NCBI GenBank assembly: GCA_963733885.1
Contig: CAVTES010000006.1
Span: 124,001 to 188,000 of the forward strand
DNA: 64,000 bases
From: JACVRW01 sp963733885
Lineage (GTDB): Bacteria > Actinomycetota > Thermoleophilia > Solirubrobacterales > Thermoleophilaceae
Direction: 5' to 3'
Made by a program: the position numbers and the translations under genes. Below the pieces are notes generated by a model. The model ran no database searches and was not told the DNA's origin. It was given only the letters and a program-made list of their open reading frames with translations. Below, piece by piece: positions 8,370 through 16,445 of the stretch; the first letter of the stretch is position 1; the number at the start of each line of letters is the position of its first letter.

Positions 8370-8717
8370 ATGGGCGAGATCCAGGCACCGCCGGGCGAGA
8401 TCGAGAGCGTTGGAGCGGGCATCGAGGGCGTCGCGCCCACCTTGACCACGCTGGCGAGGGCCGCCACGGGCGTAACCGGAACCGTGTCCGAGCCGCCGGC
8501 CACCTCCGCGGCACTCGACCAGATGGCGTCACGCTGGGCCGCCTCCGCGACAAGGCTCGAGGACGAAATCGCCGCGCTCGGGGTGGCGGCGGGCGCCACC
8601 GCCGTGGCCTACCGGGCCGCCGACGAGTCGTCGATGACGGGCGGCTCCGGAGGCGGTGCCGCCAGCGCCGGCGGTGTCGGCAGCGGAGGCGGCGGCGGAG
8701 GGGGCGGTTCCTGGTGA
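8370..8717 (+). CDS. EspC-like type VII secretion-associated protein, second member
   Basis: 115 residues. The ATG at 8370 is chosen because GAGGAG ends 9 bases upstream. An in-frame ATG at 8361 would touch that site. It consists of helical Ala/Thr/Glu-rich segments, a YxxxD export signature (YRAAD) near residue 90, and a Gly/Ser-rich tail ending GGSW. The layout matches the 88-residue protein at 5516, and both stand immediately before a large WXG-headed effector. The gene overlaps the next start by 4 bases (GTGA). It is likely a dedicated secretion partner for the following effector. Confidence 0.6.
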   Translation: MGEIQAPPGEIESVGAGIEGVAPTLTTLARAATGVTGTVSEPPATSAALDQMASRWAASATRLEDEIAALGVAAGATAVAYRAADESSMTGGSGGGAASAGGVGSGGGGGGGGSW

Positions 8718-10459
8718 GCGTCGCCACTGCAGGGACCGCGGGCGCCACGCGTGCCGGGCTGCCCTGGCCCGAGGGCGACCCCGGGTCCCTCGCCAACACG
8801 GCCAGCGCGGTCGGGTCGGGCGCCGACTCGCTCCGAACGGCTGCGACGCGCCTGAAGGCCGAGGCCGGCGCCGCGGAGGGTTGGCAGGGCGAAGCCGCGG
8901 TGGCGTTTCGCGGCGCCGTCGCACAGGACCACGCGCTCATGGTCGAGGGCGCAGGCGCGCTCGAGCAGGCGGCGGCCGCCCTCCAGCGGCTCTCGAACAC
9001 GCTGAGCGACGCGCAGCAGCTCGTACGGGAGCTCGCCCGCGAGGTGGTGGAGGCCGAGGAGGCCGCCGACCATGCCGCCGCGCGCGCGGCCATCGCCCGC
9101 ATGTCCGCGATCGCAGCCGGCGTCGAGCTGGCCTTGGCCGGCCCCGACCCGAGTGCAGCGCTCCAGAACGCCGCGGACGACGCGTCCGACGACGCGGCGG
9201 TGGCCGAGACCGCGTCGGGCGACGCCCGTGCGCACGCCGAGGCTGTGCGCGCCCGCAACACCCGCCGGGCGCAGGAGGCGGTGGACGACGTGCTCCGCGA
9301 GGACCGCGCCACGGCCGCCGCGCTCGACGCGGCTACCTCGGCGGCGCCGCTCGCCGGCGTGCCGGTGGGCGCCCCCACCGCCGCCACCGGTTTCGCACAG
9401 GTGGCCCTCGCCGGCCTCTCGATCGAGCAGTGGCGTGAGATCGCCTACTGGCGCGCCGGGATCGACTCGGAGCAGTGGCGCCCCGAGGACGGCCTGCTCG
9501 AGAACGACGCGATCGTCCAGTCCGTGTACCGCTACTACGGCGGCCTCTACCTCGACCACCCGGAGCTCCAGTGGGCGGGCATGGCCAACATCGTCGGGCC
9601 GATGTTCTACGCCGGCTGGCAGGACATGTACGCGATCCGCCAGATCACGGACCCAGGCGAGCGGGCGGAGTACCTGTCGCGCTGGGTCGGGCTCCCCACG
9701 CTGCCGGACCAGGTCTACGACGCCGCCGACGCCGTCAGCCACGTGGTTCCGGGGGGCTTCCTCAACCCGGTCCATCTCGCCGAGCACCTCACCGCCGACG
9801 AGCTCGAGTGGTATGAGGACCGCTTCCTCGGGATGCAGCGCGAGATCTTCGACGACCTTGCCTGGCAGCACGAGGCGTTCGTGCTCGGCGGCGCGCCGCT
9901 GATGCGCGAGATCGCCTCCCGCAACCCGAACGAGCTGCTCCCCCGCGATGTGGACGCCTGGGAGGACATTGGCAGCGGCGACGCCGATCGCATCCAGCAG
10001 GGCAACGCCGACCTCCTGCTGCGCGAGCAGGAGCGCGTGATCCAGGACGACTACGACGCCATGCGCGACCACCACGGCCCGGTCGGCGATGTGTTCACCT
10101 ACGGCTTCAGCACGATGGCCGAGAACCCGATGCCGGGCGGGCAGGCTTACCGCGACTACGATCCGATCGAGCTCAGCTTGGACCTCGCACCGAGCATCCC
10201 GGTCGGCCCCCTCGGCCCGTTCGGGCCGCACGTCGACGTCGACGTGGCGGACGTGGAGGTCCACCAGACGCTGCCGCTTCCGGCGGGCAACCTGTCCAAC
10301 TTCGACGACCGCTGGGGCTGGATCGAGAACGACATGCTTCCTCGCTACCAGGAGCTGCTCCAGGACCCGGACGCCACACGCGCGCTGGTGTCGAGCGACG
10401 TGGCCGCGCGCGCCGGGGACTTCCGCAAGCTGCCCGACCTCCACTACCCCGGTGGCTGA
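8714..10459 (+). CDS. Second type VII effector, WXG-headed, unknown C-terminal domain
   Basis: 581 residues from a GTG at 8714. The head (1-215) has LPWPEGDPG, like the first toxin, W-Q-G at 57-59 and long Ala/Glu-rich helices. It is the putative type VII signal domain. The remainder (about 230-480) is a different aromatic-rich globular region with YRYYGGLYLDHPELQWAGM, FYAGWQDMYAI, LPDQVYDAADAV and DDYDAMRDHHGP. It faintly recalls the HPEL/QWAG pattern of DUF2515 proteins, but I do not claim membership. A Pro/Gly stretch and a Trp-rich segment end the protein. Its stop overlaps the start of a lipoprotein gene, a possible immunity factor. The toxic activity is unknown. Confidence 0.7.
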   Translation: MSVATAGTAGATRAGLPWPEGDPGSLANTASAVGSGADSLRTAATRLKAEAGAAEGWQGEAAVAFRGAVAQDHALMVEGAGALEQAAAALQRLSNTLSDAQQLVRELAREVVEAEEAADHAAARAAIARMSAIAAGVELALAGPDPSAALQNAADDASDDAAVAETASGDARAHAEAVRARNTRRAQEAVDDVLREDRATAAALDAATSAAPLAGVPVGAPTAATGFAQVALAGLSIEQWREIAYWRAGIDSEQWRPEDGLLENDAIVQSVYRYYGGLYLDHPELQWAGMANIVGPMFYAGWQDMYAIRQITDPGERAEYLSRWVGLPTLPDQVYDAADAVSHVVPGGFLNPVHLAEHLTADELEWYEDRFLGMQREIFDDLAWQHEAFVLGGAPLMREIASRNPNELLPRDVDAWEDIGSGDADRIQQGNADLLLREQERVIQDDYDAMRDHHGPVGDVFTYGFSTMAENPMPGGQAYRDYDPIELSLDLAPSIPVGPLGPFGPHVDVDVADVEVHQTLPLPAGNLSNFDDRWGWIENDMLPRYQELLQDPDATRALVSSDVAARAGDFRKLPDLHYPGG

Positions 10460-10992
10460 TGCAGCGCACCACGGCCTTCGTCGCGGGCCTGCTGCTTGCC
10501 CTCGCCGGGTGCGGCGGCTCGGAGCCCGCGTCGGATGAGGGCACCGTGATCGACTGGGACCTGTCGCGCAGCCACACCGTCGGCGACGTCGACTGGCCCA
10601 AGCCCGACCTGAGCGCGCTGGAGATCGCACCCGTCGACGAGGTGCGGATCGAGCTGCCGGAGGGACGCTCGTTCGAGAGCGACGGCGAAGTGGTGCACGA
10701 CATCACGCTCGACCGCCGCGATCGCATCGTCCGCAACGTGCAGATCGACTCCCACCCGCGGAGCGCGACCGATGCGCACGAGCTCGCGGTGCGCTGGGCC
10801 GACAAGTGGGGCCTCTCCCGCGAGCCGCTCGACAGCTGGCGCGACGGCGCCACGAAGACTCCCGTCATCACGTCCGCGCGGCGCGCGCAGCGCCTCGGCG
10901 ACGCCGGCCCGCTTCCCGCCGTCGAGATCCGCAACTCGTTCGACGACGAGCGCCCGGCGCTCGTCTCGCTCTCGTTCTACTGGCCGGATTAG
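10459..10992 (+). CDS. Lipoprotein following the second effector (possible immunity lipoprotein)
   Basis: 177 residues. A lipoprotein signal peptide (MQRTTAFVAGLLLALAGC) has the lipobox LAGC with Cys at residue 18. The mature part is a small soluble domain with EVRIELPEGRSFESDGEV and DAHELAVRWADKWGLSREPL. I recognise no family. The ATG shares its A with the preceding TGA (TGATG), so translation is coupled to the effector gene. Lipoprotein antidotes are common when a toxin acts in the envelope, which makes an immunity role plausible. A structural role in secretion is the alternative. It is the last gene of the type VII operon. Confidence 0.6.
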   Translation: MQRTTAFVAGLLLALAGCGGSEPASDEGTVIDWDLSRSHTVGDVDWPKPDLSALEIAPVDEVRIELPEGRSFESDGEVVHDITLDRRDRIVRNVQIDSHPRSATDAHELAVRWADKWGLSREPLDSWRDGATKTPVITSARRAQRLGDAGPLPAVEIRNSFDDERPALVSLSFYWPD

Positions 10993-11079
10993 GCCTTCGC
11001 GCTTCGTACGGCTAGCCGCACCCCGACAGGCCGGGCAGCCGTACCGGGACCGGCGAGGCCCGCTGGAACTCTCGGAGCC

Positions 11080-12441
11080 ATGCTCTCCACTCCACAGCTC
11101 GCCGACGAACTCAAGGGCCGCGTGATCGAGCCGGACGATCCGGACTACGAGCAGGCGCGCACGGTCTTCTACGGCACGGTCGACCGCAGGCCGGCCGCGA
11201 TCGTGAAGGTGGCGGATGCCACCGATGTCGTGCGCGTGATCGCCCACGCCGGCGACAGCGGGCTGGAGCTGGCGGTGCGCAGCGGCGGCCACAGCGTGGC
11301 CGGCCACGGCGTCACCGAGGGTGGAATCGTGCTGGATCTCTCCGACACGCGCGCGCTCGAGATCGACCCCGAGCGGCGCACCGCCTGGGCGGAGACCGGC
11401 CTCACGGCGGGCGAGTACACGCACGCCGCGGCCAGGCACGACCTGGCCACCGGGTTCGGCGACACCGGTTCGGTCGGCATCGGCGGCATCACGCTCGGCG
11501 GGGGCGTCGGCTTCCTGGCCCGTAAGCACGGCTTGACCATCGACGCCCTGCTGGCGGCGGAGGTCGTGACCGCCGACGGCGAGCTCCTGTACGCCGATGC
11601 CGAGAACCATCCGGACCTGTTCTGGGCGATCCGCGGCGGCGGCGGGAACTTCGGCGTGGCAACCCGCCTCAAGTTCCGGCTACACCCAGTGGACGCGTTC
11701 GTCGGCGGCATCCTCATCTTGCCCGCCACGCCCGACGTGATCGCGTCCTTCGTGGCCCAGGCACAGGCGGCGCCTGAGGAGCTGTCCACGATCGCCACCG
11801 TCACGTCCGCGCCGCCGCTGCCGTTCCTGCCGCCGGAGGCCCACGGCAAGCTCGTGGTGATGGGCATGCTGGCGTACGCCGGCGACGTGGAGGACGGGGA
11901 GCGCGCGATCGCGCCCTTCCGGGCGCTCGCCACCCCGATCGCCGACATGGTCCGGCCGTTGCACTACCCGGAGATGTATCCCCCCGAGGAGGAGTATCGC
12001 CCGGTGGCTGTGGGGCGCACGATGTTCATGGACAGCGTCGACCGCGAGGCGGCGGCGACGATCCTGGAGCGAATCCAGGCCTCGAGCGCGATGATGGCGG
12101 TCACGCAGATCCGGGTGCTGGGCGGACAGGTCGCCCGGGTCCCCTCGGACGCCACGGCCTACGGCCACCGCGACAGCCGCATCATGGCGAACGTCGCGGC
12201 GCTCTACCAGCACCCAGAGGAGCGCCCGGCGCACGAGGCCTGGGTGAAGCGTCTCGCCGGTGAGCTCCTCCAGGACGACCACGGCGCGTATGTGGGGTTC
12301 CTCGACGACGAGGGCGAGGAGCGGGTCCGCGCGGCATACCCGGGACCGACCTGGGACCGGCTTCGACAGATCAAGCGGCGCTACGACCCGGACAACCTCT
12401 TCCGGCTCAACCAGAACATCCCGCCGGCCGGCGCGGACTGA
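11080..12441 (+). CDS. FAD-linked oxidase, berberine-bridge-enzyme type
   Basis: 453 residues, typical length. The N-terminal PCMH-type FAD domain contains RSGGHSVAGHG, whose His is the conserved site of 8-alpha-histidyl FAD attachment, then GFGDTGSVGIGGITLGGGVG and WAIRGGGGNFGVATRLKF. The Cys that gives a second covalent FAD link in bicovalent members is absent: the position reads GSVG. The BBE C-terminal signature YDPDNLFRLNQNIPP closes the protein. It presumably oxidises an alcohol, sugar or secondary metabolite with release of H2O2. No signal peptide is visible, so it is probably cytoplasmic. It stands alone, 87 bases after the type VII operon. The substrate cannot be predicted. Confidence 0.85.
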   Translation: MLSTPQLADELKGRVIEPDDPDYEQARTVFYGTVDRRPAAIVKVADATDVVRVIAHAGDSGLELAVRSGGHSVAGHGVTEGGIVLDLSDTRALEIDPERRTAWAETGLTAGEYTHAAARHDLATGFGDTGSVGIGGITLGGGVGFLARKHGLTIDALLAAEVVTADGELLYADAENHPDLFWAIRGGGGNFGVATRLKFRLHPVDAFVGGILILPATPDVIASFVAQAQAAPEELSTIATVTSAPPLPFLPPEAHGKLVVMGMLAYAGDVEDGERAIAPFRALATPIADMVRPLHYPEMYPPEEEYRPVAVGRTMFMDSVDREAAATILERIQASSAMMAVTQIRVLGGQVARVPSDATAYGHRDSRIMANVAALYQHPEERPAHEAWVKRLAGELLQDDHGAYVGFLDDEGEERVRAAYPGPTWDRLRQIKRRYDPDNLFRLNQNIPPAGAD

Positions 12442-12819
12442 CCGTTCGCTGACATCTCGCGGACGCGGGACCTCGGGGTTATGCCGAGCTTGTCCTGGGT
12501 GAGCGCGTCCACCGCCGACGGAGCGGTCACGCGGTCGGCGTAACCGGTTGGTCAGGTCGTCCCCAGGGGGATCGAACCGGACGCTCGCTGGCTCGTGCCC
12601 GGCCCTCCGATGCTCCCGCTCTCTCCGAGCAACGCGGAAGCTGCGCCCCGTGCTGGTGGAGCTCCTGAGTGTCGTCCGGAGCGCTAGCGGGAGCTGCGTC
12701 GGTGGGCGCGCCCGCTGTGCCTCGCCGAGCAGGAGTGTTGCCGCGCTGGGGCGGCTTGGCGGGTTGTCGGGCGCGCGTGGCCTGGCGACTTGCCGCCCCT
12801 TGTGTCGCGTGCGGGGCGG
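12442..12819. other. Intergenic stretch without a convincing gene
   Basis: About 380 bases after the FAD oxidase. Open frames here have no family resemblance or ribosome site. A short inverted repeat CCGGTT...AACCGG around 12544-12580 encloses CCCCAGGGG and may act as a weak transcript end. No tRNA structure could be completed here. Confidence 0.4.
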
Positions 12820-13116
12820 TCAGCCGAGTACGCGCAGGTAGCGGGGCAGAGGCCGCGAGAGCCGGGCGTCGTCGAGCTCGGCGCGCACGGTGATCCGGTA
12901 CAGGCCGGGCGCCAGGCGCGGGTTGAGCGCGAGCCGGCGAGCGACCGCGGCGGCGGCGGCCGCGGCGGCTCGAGCGGGCAGCTGGCGCAGCGCGGCGATC
13001 TCGCTGAAGCGGCCCCCGGGGTTCGGGCAGCTGCGCCTGGTGCCGGTGCCGACGCCGCGCCCGATGCGGATCTGGAGCGGTGCGGAGTGGGACATGCGCA
13101 GCGTCATCTGTATCAC
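12820..13116 (-). pseudogene. C-terminal remnant of a secreted beta-sandwich repeat protein
   Basis: A 98-codon reverse frame ends with NPRLAPGLYRITVRAELDD and a tail R-Y-L-R-V-L-G-stop. The pattern, a run of Ala/Arg then LAPG-x-YR-x-TVRA, is the usual last strand pair of extracellular Ig/fibronectin-like domains in Thermoleophilia proteins. There is no signal peptide and no upstream domain, so this looks like the surviving 3' end of a larger gene. The final about 45 bases resemble 43663-43705, which encodes a similar R-H-Y-V-R-V-L-G-stop. It could alternatively be a small intact gene. Confidence 0.4.
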
Positions 13117-13192
13117 CGCCTATCCGCCTAACCCCCGGCTCCTGTGCTTGCGCAGAGGAGAAGCGGGCGCGAGCGCCGGCCATACTCCGTCC

Positions 13193-13534
13193 ATGCCCGC
13201 GCCACTGATCGAGTTTCCGGCCGATGATCCCGATCGCGCCCGCCTGTTCTGGCACGGAGTCCTCGGGGTTACCCTTGCGCCACGGCCCGCCGCGGCAGGA
13301 TCCGGTTGGCAGACCGACACCGACGGCCTGCGCCTCGGAGTCCACGAGCGTGGACCGGGCCCCGGCGACACCGCCTCCCTGCCCTACTTCACCGTCGCCG
13401 ACCTGGCCGCGACACTCGAGCGCGTGCGCGAGCTCGGCGGCTCGATCATCCACCCCGGCGATCGGTGGGCCGTTTGCCGGGACTCCGAGGGCAGCCCGTT
13501 CGCGCTGGCCGCCGCACCCGCACCCGGGGAGTAG
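13193..13534 (+). CDS. VOC-family (glyoxalase/bleomycin resistance-like) protein
   Basis: 113 residues from the ATG at 13193, one VOC module with paired beta-alpha-beta-beta-beta units. It begins IEFPADDPDRARLFWHGVLG, followed by LPYFTVADLAATLERVRELGG and ends AVCRDSEGSPFALAAA, the C-terminal strand pattern of small glyoxalase-like proteins. The usual metal ligands (His/Glu) are not all obvious: the N-terminal strand has E rather than H. A metal-free binding protein is therefore possible. It is a single gene without an operon partner. Function unknown beyond the fold. Confidence 0.75.
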   Translation: MPAPLIEFPADDPDRARLFWHGVLGVTLAPRPAAAGSGWQTDTDGLRLGVHERGPGPGDTASLPYFTVADLAATLERVRELGGSIIHPGDRWAVCRDSEGSPFALAAAPAPGE

Positions 13535-13860
13535 CACGAGACGATCGCTCCTTGCGCACAACGGTAGGCACGTGAGGGGCCGACCACCGCTGCTGCTCGT
13601 CCGCAGCAGGGAGGGCCTCGGGCGGGAAGACGCTTCCTATCAAGCGGAAGGAGCAGCGCGCCCCCGGTCCCGGTCGCGCCGCTCCCTTCACGCGAAGGCG
13701 CCACTGCCTCAAGCCGACCTCGATTGGTCGGTTTTACGTCCTATAGCAGGGAAAATCGACCACTCGGCGCATCGAGTGCCCGCTTTCGGCTCGCGCGAAT
13801 CCGGGCAGCGCGACGACAGATCGGACTGGACGTGCTCCGTCAGGTATTCCCCCGGGGGGG
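13535..13860. other. Intergenic stretch with small hairpins
   Basis: About 325 bases between convergent genes (VOC protein and opcA). A 7-bp stem CTGCTGC/GCAGCAG at 13590-13609 and TGGTCG/CGACCA around 13726-13762 are visible. No gene is supported. These may be transcript ends for either side. Confidence 0.4.
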
Positions 13861-14925
13861 CTAGCGAACCATCGCCTCGGCCTGGTCGATCGCGCGGCGG
13901 TAGGCCGGGTCGCGCAGCAGCGCCTGGCGGATGCCCTCGCCGAGGATGCCCGCCTCGCCGCGCGACGCGCCCAGCACGGTCCAGGTGGACTCGCGGCCCT
14001 TTCGGTCGCTCCGCCGCGCGGTTAGGCCGCCGGGGCCTCTGTCGAGGCTGATCCGCATGCCGCTCGCGGTGCCGATCTCGATGCCGGCCAGGCCGGGCAC
14101 CGACATGGTGGCGTCGGGCGCCAGCTCGATCTGCACGTCCTGGCGGCGCCCGTGGGCGTGGCCGCGCAGCGAGCCGTTCACGTCCATCAGGCCGCCCGGC
14201 TCCCACCCGAGCCGCGAGGCGAGCCAGCCGCAGAACAGCAGCCCGGCGATCGCAGACTGGGACTGGTGGCGCACGATGACCGAGTCAATGCGGCCCAGCT
14301 CATCGCGCCACTGCGCCGGGTCGAAGGTCGAGGCCACGCGCTCGCGCCACGGCGTCGAGCGCAGCCAGGCGAGGTCCACAACGTAGGCGTCCGCCGCCAG
14401 CTCGCGGGCGCGCGCCACGGCGGCAGCCGAGTCGGGCTCGTTCACCGAGTCCAGCAGCACCACCTGGGCGAGGCCGAGCAGGGCGTCCACCGCCTCGGGG
14501 TGGCCGTGCGGCGACCAGACCACCGTGGCGATGTCGGTCACCACGACGGGGTCCACGATCGTGTTGAGCTTCTCCAGGTGGTGCGGCCCGAGGTACAGCA
14601 CGACCCGCTCCCGCGTGAGCGCAAGCTCGCCCGGCTTCACGTGCTGAGGGTCCACGCCGGTGATCGCGACCGTAGCGTCGATGGTGGTGCGATCCGGCTC
14701 CACCGCGCACAGGATCGTGCGCGAGGGATGGTAGCGGCCCACGCGGTCGAGCCGGTTCATGATCTCGCCGCGCCATTCACGGTCCACGACCACGACCAGG
14801 TTCAGCACCCGGGCCGGCGCGTAGGCGTCGTGGCGCCCGCACTGCTCCATGATCAGCTGCCGCAGCGCCTCCTCGATGGCGCCCGGGGTGGTGTCGCGCT
14901 CACTCCATACCCCGCCCGCGTCCAT
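13861..14925 (-). CDS. opcA: Glucose-6-phosphate dehydrogenase assembly/activator protein OpcA
   Basis: 354 residues. The ATG at 14925 lies 4 bases after the zwf stop. OpcA is an allosteric activator and assembly factor for Zwf, known from cyanobacteria and actinobacteria. The two-domain pattern is present: an N-terminal region with ARVLNLVVVVDREWRGE and YHPSRTILCAVEPD, and a C-terminal region with DLAWLRSTPWRERVASTFDP and LLFCGWLASRLGW, signatures I recognise from actinobacterial OpcA. It is the last gene of the pentose-phosphate operon, directly behind its client enzyme. Upstream in-frame codons inside zwf are not used as a start because the spacing to 14925 is ideal for coupling. Confidence 0.9.
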   Translation of the reverse strand: MDAGGVWSERDTTPGAIEEALRQLIMEQCGRHDAYAPARVLNLVVVVDREWRGEIMNRLDRVGRYHPSRTILCAVEPDRTTIDATVAITGVDPQHVKPGELALTRERVVLYLGPHHLEKLNTIVDPVVVTDIATVVWSPHGHPEAVDALLGLAQVVLLDSVNEPDSAAAVARARELAADAYVVDLAWLRSTPWRERVASTFDPAQWRDELGRIDSVIVRHQSQSAIAGLLFCGWLASRLGWEPGGLMDVNGSLRGHAHGRRQDVQIELAPDATMSVPGLAGIEIGTASGMRISLDRGPGGLTARRSDRKGRESTWTVLGASRGEAGILGEGIRQALLRDPAYRRAIDQAEAMVR

Positions 14926-14929
14926 TAGA

Positions 14930-16441
14930 TCAGACGGCGCGCCAGCGCTGCCCGTCGGACAGCAACCGGTTCGCCTCCTCCGGCCCGGGGGAGCCCGCGG
15001 GATAGGTCGCCAACGCACCGTCCTCCGAGCCCCAGCGCTCCAGGATCGGGTCGATGATCCGCCACTGCTCCGCCACCTCGTCGTCGCGGGTGAACAGGGT
15101 GGCGTCGCCGCGCATGGCGTCCATGATCAGGCGCTCGTAGGCCTCGGGCGACTGGGACAGGAAGGCGGTGCCGTAGAGGAACTCCATGTTCACCGGGCGG
15201 ATGCGCATGCGCGTGCCGGGGATCTTCGCCCCGAGCGACAGCGACACGCCCTCGTTCGGCTGCATCGTCATGATCAGCTGGTTGGGCTGCACGCCTATCG
15301 AGCCCGCCGCCTCGAAGGCGAGATGCGGCACGGGCTGGAGAGTCACCGCGATCTCCGTGACCTTGCGCGCAAGGCGCTTGCCGGTGCGGACGTAGATCGG
15401 CACGCCGGCCCAGCGCCAGTTGTCCACCTCGAGGCGCAGCGCCGCGTAGGTCTCCGTGCGTGAGTCGGGCGGGACGCCCTCCTCCTCCAGGTAGCCCGGC
15501 ACCGGCTTGCCCTCGGCCATGCCGGCCGTGTACTGGGCGCGGACCGTCGCCTCCGGGGGCTTGATCGCGTGCAGCACCTTGACCTTCTCGTCACGCACGT
15601 CGTCGGCGGAGAAGGTCACGGGCGGCTCCATGCAGAGCAGCGAAAGCAGCTGAAGCATGTGGTTCTGGACCAGGTCGCGCAGCGCCCCCGACTTGTCGTA
15701 GTAGCCGGCGCGGGAGCCGATCCCGAGGTCCTCCGCCGCGGTGATCTGGACGTAGTCGATGTAGTTGCGGTTCCAGATCGGCTCGAACATGCCGTTCGCG
15801 AAGCGGAACGCGAGCATGTTCTGCACGGTCTCCTTGCCCAGGTAGTGGTCGATGCGGAAGACCTGGGATTCGTCGAGCACCGACAGCACCTGGCGGTTCA
15901 GCTCGAGCGCCTCCTGGAGGCGGGTGCCGAACGGCTTCTCGATCACCACGCGGACCTCGGACCCCTCGTGCGTCTCGAGGCCGTGCTCCCCGAGCTTCGC
16001 GACGATGACCGGGAAGAACTCCGGCGCGGTCGAGAGGTAGAAGACGCGGTTGAAGGGGATGTCCGCCTCATCGTCGAAATCGCGCAGCTCGCCGTCCACG
16101 CGGTCGTAGATGGAGTCGTCGTCGAAGGTCCCCGACACGTAGCGCACACGCTCGAGCAGCTTGTCGAGCACCTGCTCGTCCGGCTGCCGGCGCGAATGCG
16201 CCGCGATCGACTCGCGCGCCATCTGGCGGTAGTCGTCGTGGGTGATGTCCGAGCGCGAGGTCGCGATCAGGTTGAAGCGCTCCGGCAGGGCCCCCTCGTG
16301 GGCGAGGTTGTAGACGGCGGGCAGCAGCTTGCGCTTGGCGAGGTCGCCGGTGCCGCCGAACATCACCAGCGTCGTCGGGTGGACGGGGAGGCGCTCGAGG
16401 CCCTCGACGAGCGGGTTGGGCTGCTGCTCGACGGTCGCCAT
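14930..16441 (-). CDS. zwf: Glucose-6-phosphate 1-dehydrogenase
   Basis: 503 residues, normal length. It oxidises glucose 6-phosphate to 6-phosphogluconolactone with NADP. The nucleotide-binding loop is FGGTGDLAKRKL (28-39), EKPFG is at 168-172, and the active-site signature RIDHYLGKE (196-204) holds the catalytic His and substrate-binding Lys. The C-terminal dimerisation domain is complete. The gene is 4 bases downstream of gnd and 4 bases upstream of opcA. The operon order ROK kinase-tkt-tal/pgi-gnd-zwf-opcA implies coordinated control of glucose entry and the oxidative pentose-phosphate branch. Confidence 0.97.
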   Translation of the reverse strand: MATVEQQPNPLVEGLERLPVHPTTLVMFGGTGDLAKRKLLPAVYNLAHEGALPERFNLIATSRSDITHDDYRQMARESIAAHSRRQPDEQVLDKLLERVRYVSGTFDDDSIYDRVDGELRDFDDEADIPFNRVFYLSTAPEFFPVIVAKLGEHGLETHEGSEVRVVIEKPFGTRLQEALELNRQVLSVLDESQVFRIDHYLGKETVQNMLAFRFANGMFEPIWNRNYIDYVQITAAEDLGIGSRAGYYDKSGALRDLVQNHMLQLLSLLCMEPPVTFSADDVRDEKVKVLHAIKPPEATVRAQYTAGMAEGKPVPGYLEEEGVPPDSRTETYAALRLEVDNWRWAGVPIYVRTGKRLARKVTEIAVTLQPVPHLAFEAAGSIGVQPNQLIMTMQPNEGVSLSLGAKIPGTRMRIRPVNMEFLYGTAFLSQSPEAYERLIMDAMRGDATLFTRDDEVAEQWRIIDPILERWGSEDGALATYPAGSPGPEEANRLLSDGQRWRAV

Positions 16442-16445
16442 CGGC

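Noticed and set aside
6164..8599. 811-codon open frame on the minus strand across the toxin genes
   Set aside because: It is antisense to the coupled toxin/immunity/SseB genes, has no domain resemblance and shows the His/Val/Arg-rich composition of reverse-frame shadows in high-G+C DNA.
8609..10630. 673-codon minus-strand open frame opposite the second effector
   Set aside because: Same reason: shadow of the real plus-strand gene, which has signal motifs and coupled overlaps.
1..10992. Mobile element carrying the type VII island
   Set aside because: No transposase, integrase, tRNA end or terminal repeats were found. Base composition is like the rest.
12540..12610. tRNA-like T-arm (GGTTCGATCCC on the reverse strand)
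   Set aside because: The arm cannot pair and no acceptor, D or anticodon arm can be built around it.
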